Assembly (NCBI RefSeq): GCF_010093535.1
Contig: NW_022985181.1
Coordinates: forward strand, 671,333 to 735,332
Length of the DNA stretch: 64,000 nt
Source: Lindgomyces ingoldianus
Lineage: Eukaryota > Ascomycota > Dothideomycetes > Pleosporales > Lindgomycetaceae
Reading direction: 5' to 3'
Positions 1 through 11,257 of this stretch are shown piece by piece (positions within the stretch are counted from its first letter, which is position 1; the number at the start of each line of letters is the position of its first letter). A model generated the notes under the pieces. It worked only from the letters and a program-made list of their open reading frames with translations, did no database searches and was not told the DNA's origin. The translations under genes were made by a program, and so were the position numbers.

Positions 1-1539
1 CTTGCTGTTAAGTAGTTCTTAATGACAAGGGCCGCGTCATCTATAGTGGTGCCTGCCTCAATTGCTGGGCTAATAGCAATGAGAAGGTGTGCTCCTTTTC
101 ACGACAGTGCGTCCTGAGTTCCCTTCTAATTAACAATTAGGACTAACCTGAAGCCTAGACAACCAGCCAAATGTTAAAAAGCCTAAGGACACTAAGTCTT
201 TTGAGGCTGACTAGGAGCATACACGTCTGTCAGCTCAACGGATAGCGGGGCCAGCCTAACCATCAATCAAGGACCTAGTCGATTCTCAGCAGCGGCTAGC
301 TATCAACATCCCTAGCTTAATCGTCCAAGATGCTCCAATTCGTCGTCAGTTAAGGGCATCTAAGAGATTAGCAGCTCAACGGCGCGCACGAGAGGCTACT
401 ATGCGCGAGCAAGTTTAGCGTAGCCTAGAGCACGAGCGTGCTCGTGCTGCTTGTCTCTGATCTAGGGTTAAGGAGGCTAAAGATAACAGAAATATCTTTA
501 ACCTGCTAACAGTTCCAAGAGATAGTCAGTCAGTGTGTCCAACCGTCAGTACACCTAATAGTACAGTACTGCAGTACACCAATTTTGGTCACGTACGTAC
601 GTACAGGGCATCTACTTAGTATACTGTACTATACATAAGGCTGCTGTACTAACCGTTTACAGTAGTTATATAGAATTTTTAGTAGTTTTAGGCAGTTAAA
701 GGCAGGTTACTAAGGGCTAGAAAGCTTATGTTTAGAGATTAATGCAGAGAATGCTGTTAGTGCCTGTTTTGTTAGCAATCTTCTAACAAATTTAGCAACT
801 ATGCTATCTACCTTATTCTTTTGCCTATTATAATGTCCTAATTTCTATCCTAATTAATGACGCAGTTATCTCAGCGTGTTACCACCTCGCAGGCCCCATC
901 CTCGCGGGCCTCATCCTCACATGCCTCATCCAGCTGTTCTGCCACCCAGATATATCATGCTGCCTCATCCTGACGCTTAGAGAAGGCCTGCATGGCCTTA
1001 CCTAGCCTATCTAGGCTGTCCTTGCGTGAAGCAACTCTTTTAAAGCATATACAAGATACCTCCTTCCTGAGGCTCTAACCTATTTGCAGAGGAATTAACT
1101 GGCTCTTGAGTTAACAGATTTTGGTTTAACCTTACTCCCACAGTCTCCTATAAGCGTACATCGAACTAATTAGACCTATTGGCAGGGGTCCTGCCTGAAA
1201 CTGCAGCTCTTCCTGCCTCTAACTCTTCCTCAGAGTGCTGCAGTAGGCGTCTTTAGCGACTCTGAGTTAACGCGATCACTGTTCTCTCAATATCTCTCTA
1301 ATTTCCCTCCCTTATTAAGAACTGGCGTACACCTCCAGCCTTTGTTCTTACAAGCTCTTGCAATCTTTTTACCTACTTAGGCTCAGAGATAGTAGGGAGA
1401 TTGGGTACTAAGCAGGCTTTAGACTATCCTGTTAAAGCACAGCTTTAATCTTAGGACTGTTAGGTTTTATTTCCTTAAGAAGCTTATCCTGTGTCCTATT
1501 AGTCTCCTGCCAGTTCTAGAATTCTGTAGCATTCTAGTA
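1..1539. repeat. Transposon-derived sequence left of the gypsy pol remnant
   Basis: No intact gene is visible. The plus strand at about 300-520 reads as a broken helical stretch rich in Arg, Ala and Glu. The minus strand at about 850-1500 reads as a stop-interrupted protein-like stretch directly after the integrase end of the neighbouring gypsy element. A short GTAC tandem lies near 590-604. Probably the 3' part and flank of the same retroelement. I could not find a long terminal repeat. Confidence 0.4.
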
Positions 1540-4500
1540 TTAAGCCTTGATAAGATTTGAATGATTCACCAAATGTCTGAGGATCAAGCTACGAAGTGTT
1601 TGTAGTGTATACGTTCCAAGGGGATCTCAGGCCTAGATTTTGTATGGACTGAACCATTTGCACGTGAACTTCGTAGCATGCTGGTTCTTTAAAAGAACCT
1701 AGTTAATAAGCTTGAATCGAAAGGCATCAGGCTTAGGAGTGACAGTTTGTGGGTCTAGGAGACCTGCTATTATAGTACGCTCTACCAGGCGATCGTTAGC
1801 TAGTTCCCTAGCAGGTCGTACATGATCAATGCAGTCCTTAATTTCTAATTAAGATTCTAGGGTCATAGGAGAGGCTAATTCGTCCTTAAGCATCTCATCC
1901 CTAAACAATTAAGGATTCCTTCTATATACAAGGTAGTATAGCGGATATTTCACTGTTGATTGAGTCTAAATACGAGTTGCAAACAGTGCTGCTTCTAGGT
2001 ATGAATCCCAAAGCTGAACATCTTTGTTCATGCAGAATTTAGTAAGAATTTCACCAAGTACGCTATTATATCTCTCTATCTTGCTATTAGTTTAAGGGTG
2101 ATGCGGCGGCGTTATTTTATAACAAGACTTAATAAGTTTCCTAAGATATTTAACTACCTGTAAAAGTAAGTTTAATTTATTGTCATACATAAAAGCCAGC
2201 AGTGCGCAGTATTAGATGTATATCCTTTAATATATGAAGCTAGCAACAGCCTCTGCGGTAGTCTTAGGGACTGCTATAGCTTCCAGCTAACCCGTAGCAT
2301 AATCGATGGCTGTAATGATCCACTGATTCCCATTTAGCAGGGTTAGTAACACACTAATTAAGTTGGTTCTTTCTTCATCCAATGGATGTCAGCACCTGTT
2401 CTAGTAGAACACTCAGGTTTTGACATAGCAGGAGCGTTAGTTTAACTAACATTTAGGACATTCTCTTGCAAAGCGTATAGCATCTTGTATGAAGCTTTGA
2501 AGAGTGCATCAAGGATGAGGAGCTGAGTTGATTGCTAAAGGAGCGTATCTCTGGGTCCATATAGACGCGTAGGCTAGGCAGCAGAAATGCCAAGCAGGCA
2601 ACATGTAATTGGAGCAGGCAGCATGCAACTAGAGCAGGCAACATGCAACTAGAGCAGGCAACATGCCACCATAGTAGAGTGCAGCAGCTCATGAATCCGA
2701 GCAGGTAATGGAACTCGGAGAGCTCCGTAACTGTAGACGTCTTGTCTTATGCTAGGCTACTAACCTCTAAGTATTAGGATATCTGCAAGGGATTCGTAAG
2801 CAAAATGACTATATGCCTCATGATAATGCTTAAGAAAGGACTGTTAATTCTCTACTGGAATGTAGGGGGCTGTGTTCTCTACAGTAAGAGCAGTTAACTA
2901 AGGATTAAAACAGTAACGCAAGGATCCTTCACGCAGGCAAAAATCGCGCCTGTGTTTTAACGATAGAAGCTTTCGTTAAATATCTATTATCGTTGCTTTA
3001 ATTCCTCATTAGAGGGGATTTCTAGTAGGAATCCGTTTGTTAGGTATTAAACTACACTTTGAATATACTTAGGTTCCTCCTCCGTCGCCTAGATGGCGGC
3101 TACGTAGCCTGACGCAAAATTAGGGCGCTGTGATAGAGCGTCTATAATAATAGCCTGCGATCCTAGTTATTATTTTATGTCTAAGTCATATTCTAAAAAG
3201 AAGGCGACCTAACGAGCAAGTCTTGCTAAAGAAGTTTGTGTTGTTTTTAAGTACTGCAACGATTAGTAATCAGTTACTACTGTTACCCTCTTGCCTTGCA
3301 AATAGGAGTTCTAAACGTGAAGGGCATATTTGATCGCTAGAGCTTCCTTCTTCTAGATAGAGTAGTTAAGCTCAGCAGCAGTGAGTTTCCAGCTGTCGTA
3401 CGCAATAGGGTAGTTCTTCCTATCAGGGCCTTCTTACATTAAAACCATGCCTATAGCAAAATCTAAGGCATTAGTTTCAATTTAGAAGGGTTTTAACTAA
3501 TCTACGATAGCTAGAACAGGATATTCCATTAATTTAGCATTAAGCGTAAGAAAGGCTCGTTAGCAGGCAATGCTCTGGAGTATAGATTAATATTTGTTCT
3601 TCCACGTTTGTACGTCGTTCTCCTTCAGGAGTTCATGCAAAGGTGCAGCGATCTTTAAGAAGTTCTTAATAAACTAGCGATACTACATTGCTATTCTGAA
3701 GAACTGTCAGACTTCATAGACATTGTGTAGTTGTAGCTATTTGTTAATAGCTTCTAGTTTAGCTAGAAGTAGTCGAATTTGTCTGAATCAGATTAAGGAG
3801 CCGCAGAACTCAATCTCTTCAGCTCTAGTAAGACATTTCTAAAGTTTAGTATAGAGATAATTGCAAGAAAGGGATCTAAGTACTGATTAGAGGTGTTTAG
3901 CATTCTCTTCAGCTTTGTTTGAATAGATCACTATATCATCCAGGTATACAAGGACGAATCAATGAAGGTAGGGCCGAAAACAGTTGTTTATGAGGGCCTA
4001 GAAGGTTAAAAGAGCGTTTGGCAGTCTAAAAGGAAAGACAAGGAACTTGAACTTCCCCTTAATCGTGTTAAACGCTGTCTTAGAGATAGATTCTTCCCTA
4101 ACTCGTACCTGCTAGTATGCTGAAAGCGAATCGAGCTTTGTGAAGTACTTAGCTTAGCTAAATTTTTAAAGGCGTTCATTAATTTGTAGCAAAAGATAGG
4201 CGTTGGGCCTAGTAACTGCATTAAGCGCCCAGAGGTCGAGGCACATTCGCTATTTGCCTCTATGTTTAGGGATAAATAGGATAGGTGCACCTTAAGAACT
4301 AATTAATTCTTAGATGGGTCCTCGTTTAAGGAGCTCTGTGATTTAGCGGTGTTGCTCCTTAATTTAAGTTTAGGAGAGTTAATAGCGTTGATATTCCTAG
4401 GTAGTGCGTTGCTAGTGTCGATATAATGATCGTACACGCGTTCTAGTAGCAGCTCTATTAGAAGAGTCTTCTCTACAGTAAAGGAAAAGCTTAAACTACT

Positions 4501-4770
4501 TGCTTGCAGCATTGTAATTAGATGTCAAGCTTCTTTAAGGGGTCCTTGTTAGGCTCCTTGTCTGTCGCAGAGAAGTTAGAAGTTCGCACAACTAAGAGAT
4601 TATCAGAGGTGTGCATAGAAGCGAGTGAATAAGCCTCTAATAGCTTAATAATCTAAATCTAGCTGCTAACAAGTTCAGTATCAGGAAGACAACGAAATTA
4701 GCTGTATGAAAGAGAGTTAAGAACTAATCTAGCGTCGTTTAAGAGATCAATCGTGTCTAAGACTAAAATA
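1540..4770 (-). mobile_element. Decayed Ty3/gypsy retrotransposon pol (RT, RNase H, integrase)
   Basis: Read on the minus strand, this is a gypsy polyprotein in the normal order, broken by stops and frameshifts. Reverse transcriptase covers about 4400-3850, with AKYFTKLDS near 4130 and the catalytic YLDD box, still intact as VYLDDIVIYS, near 3930-3950. RNase H covers about 3540-3080 (TNALDFAIG, TAAELNYSI, then a DALSQRP end). The integrase core covers about 2400-1890 (IITAIDYATG, then PQTNSKIERYN with the first Q now a stop). An integrase C-terminal region ending in LVNHSNLIKA lies near 1550. Most stops are TAG at Gln or Trp positions, as RIP produces. Gag is missing: the remnant ends abruptly at about 4770 against a pectinase pseudogene. 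No LTR was found. Non-functional. Confidence 0.85.
2591..2670. repeat. 20-bp minisatellite, four copies
   Basis: Four tandem 20-bp units, each with the core AGCAGGCA followed by CATG, lie at 2591-2610, 2611-2630, 2631-2650 and 2651-2670. They sit just upstream (in minus-strand reading) of the integrase core of the gypsy remnant, so they probably expanded after the element died. Confidence 0.8.
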
Positions 4771-4780
4771 GAGCTACACT

Positions 4781-5349
4781 ATGGGCAGTATCGGCCAATA
4801 CCTAGGAGAATTTGAGGTCATCGAGAGCGGCACTGCCGTTAATACGATTTGCTATGAAACTGGATATGTGGGGCGCATTAAAATCTGGACGGGAAAGAGA
4901 ACTTAGTATCCACCTAACGGTGGAAGTGATAGCTTTGGGTATTTTCGCGACATATCCTTCACCAACTTCAGTGGCACTTCACGCCCCATAATGTAAGCAT
5001 CGCGTGGTATATCACACAATACACAATCTACCACGGTGTGGAGGGTGGCTGTGACTCATCCTAATTCGAGATTGAAAACATGCACTGGGGGCAGACGCGG
5101 GGAATGATTAAAGAAATGAATGTGAGCAGTATGCGGCGCATTGAAGCAGCGCCTTGTACAAGGATAGGTATCTTTGATAATAACTTACAAATTCAAGTGA
5201 ATGGAACGAAGGTGGAGGAGTGTCTTCGCAGCAACGTGAAGGATCCAAGGGAATTGATTTCATTGCACAGGAAGAGCGCCAATTACCTCTGGATGAATGG
5301 TTATTCGAAATACTCCATCTTGGGATTCGTTATCCTGGAATATGGGTGA
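4781..5349 (+). pseudogene. GH28 exo-polygalacturonase-like pseudogene fragment
   Basis: Glycoside hydrolase family 28 enzymes cleave pectin backbones outside the cell. Three stretches fit the C-terminal half of an exo-acting GH28 protein. GSIGQYLGEFEVIES near 4784 matches the usual GSLGQY motif. GYVGRIKIWTG, then GYFRDISFTNFSGT, follow, and IAWYITQYTIYHGVEGGCDS leads into a C-terminal part with EAAPCTRIGIF and NGT. The frame changes between about 4990 and 5080, and in-frame stops are present, so this is not a working gene. The N-terminal half, with the catalytic Asp region, is absent; the sequence left of 4781 is gypsy element. The last 89 codons (5080-5349) remain open but have no valid start. 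Family assignment is by eye. Confidence 0.65.
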
Positions 5350-5390
5350 GAGGACATTAACTTGATATTATGAAGATAGGGAGACAGAAT

Positions 5391-7744
5391 TTATACCGGT
5401 GAGCCAACTGGCTGTAATATGTGCTCGGTGATACCCTTTTCAGAAACATAACGATCATTAGCCACATTGACTTTCGCTGTGCCGCTGCCTTCATTTCCGC
5501 TACCCTTGTTACCATTATTCTTCCCGCTGTCATTTAATCGTAACCAGCTTTTACGACCAGCGACCCTGAACTGTTTAAGATAATCTCTAACCGGAGAAGA
5601 AAACGATAGAACAAGAGTGAACGATATAATGAGTAGACTTATAGGAACTATCACGCAACCAGGTTATCGAAGGAATCTCTCATTATGTAGGGTATTACAC
5701 TTACACATGTACGCGAATATAATGCCCATGCCTAACGGGGATCCGTTGTTTATTTCTGCTGCGTTCATGCCGAAAATGGAACTGATGAAACTCAAGGGAA
5801 GCTTTGGAACTATGAGTTAGACTCGATGGCATATTCAAATGTCGGAAGATATAAAGACTTACGAAGACAATAGTCACTACCGTGAAAGTGATGACAACCT
5901 CATTCTGGCGTATACTAAGCGAAGTCTGCTTCACTTCCAACGTTTTGAAGAGCTAGTCGTGCTGCCAGTTAGACTCAATGCTCTCGAAGTCGAGCTCTCA
6001 CTTACCATCTCATGTATATCCGTCGCTTGTTGGGATAGGGCTTGCAGTTTCTCCTTGTGTACATGAAGGTCCTCCTCCCATGTCCTGTGGCTATGTAGGT
6101 GCGTGCTTCCGAGAGCCCTCAGCTGCAGATCTACGATGTGGACCATCATCTGAAGCTCCTCATGTATGTCCCGAATATTTCCAATAGCGGTTATGTCTTG
6201 CTCGATGCGAAGTACATCCCCTGAGGGTGCGTTCTCCGCCTTCCGGTTGGTCTTATTTGCTAGTTTCGATGCGATGTCCAGGGCTTGAAAAAGCTCCGTA
6301 GACTTTGACCTCTGTTTTCATCAGCGACATGTTCTCGAGTGTGGTGGGAGTGTCTAGAGCACCTGTTCGGCAATAGACATATTGAAAATTTCAAGGTAAC
6401 GTAGGTTTTGATGGCTTTGGCGGTCATGGAAGAATATTCTATAGCACCTGTAGATTAGATGAGAAGCCATGCGATTTGCATCATGGCCTCCTCTCTTCTT
6501 CCTCAGTTGCTCCAACGCAAGGCATTCCAAGTTCTGGTTTCGACATTTCGTACCTGGGTGATCCTTTTCGGGAGTATTAGGGAAGCTTGTTACTAGGGTG
6601 TCTAGATCCAGATAACAGCAGGTTAGGAAGTGGAACCGGGGACAAAATTTTTGGAGGAGAAGGGACTTTACCGTCATCCAGGATCCACAACCAAAGTTGA
6701 TCAACCACCATAAGTGTAAGCCGATCCGAATCTTCTACGTTTGCATATTTCCGAAGAAATCTTGTTACGACCTGGTCATCATTTCGTCTTTCAAGGCTCT
6801 CATAAGTATGATAGTTGTAGCCTGCCTCATCGAGACTTCGGCGTGGATGTAGGGTCTCGTTCCGGTATTGGGTTAAGTCTTTGTGCTTTTGGTGCTGATT
6901 GTTTCGCTTTTCCAGCCTTTCTTTGCGCCCCTTGAGTTCCTGTTTGTGCCTTGAGAGCTTGTCCCAATGTAGATACGGCATCTTAAAGGAAGATCAGCTC
7001 AGTGCTCTCTTTGATTTGTGCCATTAACTTACGTATATGATAGTATTTTGTATCCTCTCTAGACTTCCTTTAGCCCCTCTATCCTCCAAAAGATCCCATT
7101 GACTTCCTTGGAACTCGGTTCCCTCCTCAGTTCCTGTAATAGTGTTAGGGCATGGACGGTAAAATTTACCGTTCCACAGGATCTGGTTACTCACTAAAGT
7201 GGAGGGTAAATGCAGTTGCTTCCATGAACGGAGCGCCAACGAGTGTTCCGTCCCAGTCATTGCTTGTTCTAGCATCCCAAGTTCCGCGCAGTTGGCCCGA
7301 CCAATATTCTTCATCAAGCAACACATCTACATGCTTCTTTGCACAGACTATCTTGAGTACAGCCTAACCGTAAACATGTCAGTAATATATTTCCCTCTGG
7401 GATTTCGATTACTTTTAAGGGCTTCTTCATTTTAAACTTACTTCGCACAGCGCCATATCGTTACGTGGAATATGTATCCATGTCAACTTAGTAGACTTTC
7501 CTGGGTCATCCCAACGAGGTTTTCGGACACTTTCCTTACGAGCATTGCCAATGGCTTCTATACGGGCTTTTCCAATATTCTCTAGGTGATCCTTGATGCG
7601 TTGATGTTTTGGAACTTCATCGGTTCCTTGCAACCCCGCGCCTTTGGTCTCAGGGGCGAACAGTTCGAGGCCCTTATCGCCCCATTGTCTTACTCTCACA
7701 TCCGCAAAACTATGAGGCAAGTCGATGGAACCTGTTGATGACAT
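5391..7744 (-). CDS. CorA-like divalent cation transporter family protein, 9 exons, 623 aa
   Basis: Exons, in coding order on the minus strand: 7744-7442, 7363-7195, 7133-7033, 6981-6672, 6601-6363, 6311-6006, 5952-5863, 5801-5705, 5647-5391. Introns are 51-78 nt with GT...AG ends, several with CTAAC branch sites, and the summed exons are exactly 624 codons. Fungal members of this group have a long soluble N-terminal part and a C-terminal CorA membrane hairpin. Seen here are WIHIPRNDMA (about 90-99), MPYLHWD (after exon 3) and VDQLWLWILDD, all hallmarks of the fungal group. A helical region follows, then TM1 ending in FLPLSFISSIFGMNA with the CorA GMN signature at about 517-519, then TM2 (FPISLLIISFTLVLSF). 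The tail is polar and Gly/Asn/Lys rich. The family transports Mg2+ or related ions; whether this long fungal subgroup does so is inference. The start was chosen because the frame has a stop shortly upstream. Intact, between a pseudogene and unannotated DNA. Confidence 0.9.
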
Positions 7745-9217
7745 CTGAAGCCAGACAGCGTGGCGACAAGACTATTGTGGACATTTATGGTAGGGATTGA
7801 TGCAGCCTTAGAGTGGGAGGGAAACGGCTGGAATAACTCAACTGTTGAGCGAGAAAGGTACTATTATTCTTTGCAATGCCCTGTTGCAATTAGAGAGAGC
7901 ATCAACGTGTGTTTTTGTCATTGGGCGTGGAAGGCCGATATATGAAATTGGTGGTATTTGAGGCTGCCTTGGAGCAGCTGAAAGCTTTATCGATAAGTGA
8001 ACGCTAAACTCCAAGGGGCTAGCGTTCAGACTAGCCGAGCTGAGGCAGCTGAAAGACTGGATAGCCTCCATCAACAACCCCGTCCTCCGAGCGCTGATCA
8101 TTGATCTTGCCGTGGTCGTCTTCACCTCCGTCGGATATCGCGCACTTCGCGGACTTCTTTACCTTGATTTAACAGAATGCATTCACTCTCCGAGACTTCA
8201 ACGGTACTCCGCCGCTGCACGGACGTACTTCCACGGTTGTGACCCTCGTGAGGATGTAATTGTTGAGACTCCCCAGGACTTCCATGGATTCCAAGGAAAG
8301 CGGCACGACACAGTGCGTGATTGCTCCCACACTGCATTGAAGGATTCACCCTGCCGCATGGCGCGTCTTCTGCTGCGCTTTGATCTGTCGCAGCTCCCCC
8401 CAATGACCTGAACATCATTGCAATCCACACGTTCTGGAACCTTGACCGTTAGCGTGCAACCTATATGCCACCCTTCTCTCGGTGGCAATTTAGCTAGGTC
8501 CTTCCACAGGTGCGCCGATGAGAATGTCAACGTGCTGACCTCAGACCTCCTATGCCATGCAGGGAAACGGCACTGCATCAACCAATCGAAAGCGAGGCCA
8601 TCATCTTTTTTCTTGTTTGGCTGTCCGCAGAGGGGCGAATCAACCAGCGTAGCGTGACGGGAAGGACACGATTCATTAGAGTACTGGGAACGCTCTCGCG
8701 ATGAAGTTTGATGTGTTGTATTTTAGCAACGGCACAGCAGAAGCCTTTCCACTGCCAAGCTTCCTCCCACAAGCCGATTCAACCGAGCCATTCACGGCCC
8801 TCAAAAGAATAAATTTGGTCTAAATGATAAAAGAGCTGACGGGAGTTTCAGCCAATTGTGTTCTGATTTTTCAAGGCCCACAAAAAGTTTCGCTGAAAAT
8901 GCTTCTTCGCCTGAAACCTATGTGATGCACCCAATGAAGGTTGCACAAATAATAGCCTTGCTCATAACCCCATTTCTAGTGTCCGTTGTCCTCTGGATCC
9001 GTAATCCCACTAGCTCGGTTCCTCCCTAGATTGTGCCACAAGCGCACATGGTCCTGTGCGGTCTTAAATAACGGAGACGGTCCGTCCTTCACAAAGGGGG
9101 CGAGGAAAACATGCCATGAACAAGATCTAAGCAACGTATATAATTGCACTGTTGCTAAAACCCACCCCACCCCCAAATTTTGACAGTCCCTGAGAAACAT
9201 CTAGCAACGCTCCAAAG
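7745..9217. other. Intergenic region, no supported gene
   Basis: Base composition here is like the neighbouring genes, not the AT-rich repeats. Short open frames exist on both strands: 8112-8411 plus (99 codons) and an overlapping antisense frame at 8198-8581. Neither shows a family motif, a convincing splice pattern or a homologue I recognise. A decayed gene is possible. Confidence 0.5.
9137..9144 (+). promoter_or_regulatory. TATA-like box upstream of the monooxygenase gene
   Basis: The sequence TATATAAT lies about 75 bp before the ATG at 9218, a plausible distance for a fungal core promoter. Composition alone supports it. Confidence 0.3.
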
Positions 9218-11257
9218 ATGGAGTCTTTCGATTTAGTCATCGTCGGAGCTGGTGAGTGTTCTTTTGATGAATACTTCGAACCCTCAAGTTGATAATCTCC
9301 CAGGCATCCACGGCATGACTATGCTAAAGACATATCGAGAGGTCAATCCGAAATCTTCAATATTAGTGCTAGATAAAGGCACCTCACTAGGTGGTGTCTG
9401 GGCTAAAGACCGGCTGTATCCTGGTCTCCACACCAATAATCATTTCAGGACGTAGGTTACATTTACAAAGCTCTGCAAATGTATAAAAGCTAAGAATTAG
9501 CAGATTTGAGGTACTTGAGGGCTGGCAGCTCTCTTTTCTAAATATGCTTACGTGTTGAGTAGTACAGTGACTTCCCAATGAGTACAGAGGGCTTCGACTT
9601 AGAAAACGACCACGTTCCAGGCGAACACGTTAATGGTTATCTCTACAGTTATGCTCAGAAGTTCGACCTCCTAAGGCACATGCGCTTCGGCTCCAGTGTA
9701 GAATCTGCCGTCGACGAAGGTGACGTTGGGTGGACCTTGACGATCAGAGACGAAACGACCGAGAAGAAAGGCCTGAGCAAGATTAAGGCCGTAAAGTTAA
9801 TCATTGCTACGGGCTTGACTTCTGAACCGTTTATGCCTAAAATGGATGGCAAGGACGACTTTGGAGCCCCGATTTATCATACCAGCGAATTTGCAAAGGC
9901 CTCAAACGGGCTAGGACCATATAAAAAGGTGGTACTTCTAAGCGGTGCCAAGTTTTCTTGGGATATAGCTTGTGCCTACGCATCTGCTGGGGTTCAGGTC
10001 GACTGGGTCATTCGGGAGTCCGGCCATGGGCCTTGTTGGATGATGCCAAATCGATTGACGCCTCTTAAAGCCATCCCAGAACTTCTTGTTCAAACAAGAG
10101 CCATCACGTGGATGAGTCCATGTATCTGGGGCGATGCAGACGGTTATCCTTCCATCCGGAAATTTCTTCATCAGCACTGGCTCGGTCGTAGAATCGTCGA
10201 TGGCTTCTTCAACAAAATGCAGCACGGAGTCCTCGCCCACAACAATTACGACTCTCATCCTGAAACGGCGAAACTCAAACCTTGGGATGATGTGTTCTTC
10301 ATTGGCACGAATCGTGGTCTATTGAACTACGATAGAGACTTCTTCGAGCTCGTTCGCAATGGTATCATCAGGGTTCATATTGCAGACATCACTCACCTCT
10401 CTGATCACACGGTCCACCTATCCAACGACGAAACAATCTCTGCGGATATATTAATCTGTGGAACGGGTTGGAAGGACGCTCCCCCTATCAAGTTTGACAC
10501 AGAAAGGGAGCTCGGGCTGCCAGGTTCCACGTCGCCGGCTGCATGGAAATACATTCCCAAAGCCGACGCTGAGATCCTAGAGAAGTGCCCTAGGTTACAG
10601 AATCAGCCTGAGCAGAAAAACTACAAACCCCTGACAGACAACGCGACCGAAACAGTCAGTGAGCCATACCGTTTATATCGTTTCATGGTTCCTCCGGCGT
10701 TCATTGAATCTCGCACTCTCGCATTCGCAGGTGCTTATAGGAGTCCTGCTACTACTCTCATAGCTCAGGCGCAGGCACTTTGGATCACTGCCTTTTTAGG
10801 CAACCAGATCCCTTCCCTCCTTGAACCCGCCACTTCGGCTGAAGTCGCTCTACCATCTCTCGATGCGCGACCGGATTCTTCACACTCAGAGACTCCAACG
10901 GTGAACGCCAGCACCACGACAAATCGAATTCTCTACGAGACTGTTTTGCATACGCAATTCTTGAAATGGCGGTATAGCAGAGGGTTTGGAGCACGATTTC
11001 CTGAACTCTGGTTCGACTGTATTCCATATATAGATCTTCTCCTTGGAGATGTTGGAGTTCGGAATAAGAGGAAAGGGGGGTGGTGGAGTGAATGCTTCAC
11101 GCCTTACTTCCCTAAGGACTACAAAGGGATTGTGGAGGAATTTCTAGAGGTAAAGAATGCGCGGAGGGCGGAATGTGAGGTGGAAGCTGCTAGTGGAGTG
11201 GAAGAGGAAGATAGGGCTGTACCTAACCCAAGAGTCGAAGTTGTGAAGGCTGGCTGA
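9218..11257 (+). CDS. Flavin-dependent monooxygenase (FMO-like), 3 exons, 623 aa
   Basis: Exons 9218-9251, 9304-9451 and 9568-11257 total 624 codons. The first intron splits the first Gly-rich loop, and splicing gives FDLVIVGAGIHGM, with GxGxxG at residues 10-15 for FAD binding. LGGVWAKDRLYPGL follows, typical of class B flavin monooxygenases. LIIATG lies at about 138-143. A second nucleotide-binding region, VVLLSGAKFSWDIA, lies at about 182-195 (NADPH site position, with Ala and Lys replacing some usual Gly/Ser). ILICGTGW lies at about 355-362. Such enzymes oxygenate small molecules with NADPH and O2; the substrate cannot be read from the sequence. The start has a good context (AAAGATGG). 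The second intron uses GTAGGT and TACAG; the junction reads FRTDFPM, where relatives usually have a few extra residues before DFPM. A long C-terminal tail is acidic. No biosynthetic partner genes adjoin it. Confidence 0.85.

Noticed and set aside
2591..2670. Possible CRISPR-like short regular repeats
   Set aside because: Head-to-tail 20-bp units without spacers in a eukaryotic transposon. A minisatellite, not CRISPR.
5617..7800. Many short plus-strand frames and separate minus-strand frames
   Set aside because: The minus-strand ones are exons of a single spliced CorA-like gene (exons sum to 624 codons). The plus-strand ones are its shadows.
8112..8581. Overlapping sense (99 codons) and antisense (127 codons) open frames
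   Set aside because: Neither shows a family motif or splice pattern. At most a decayed gene.
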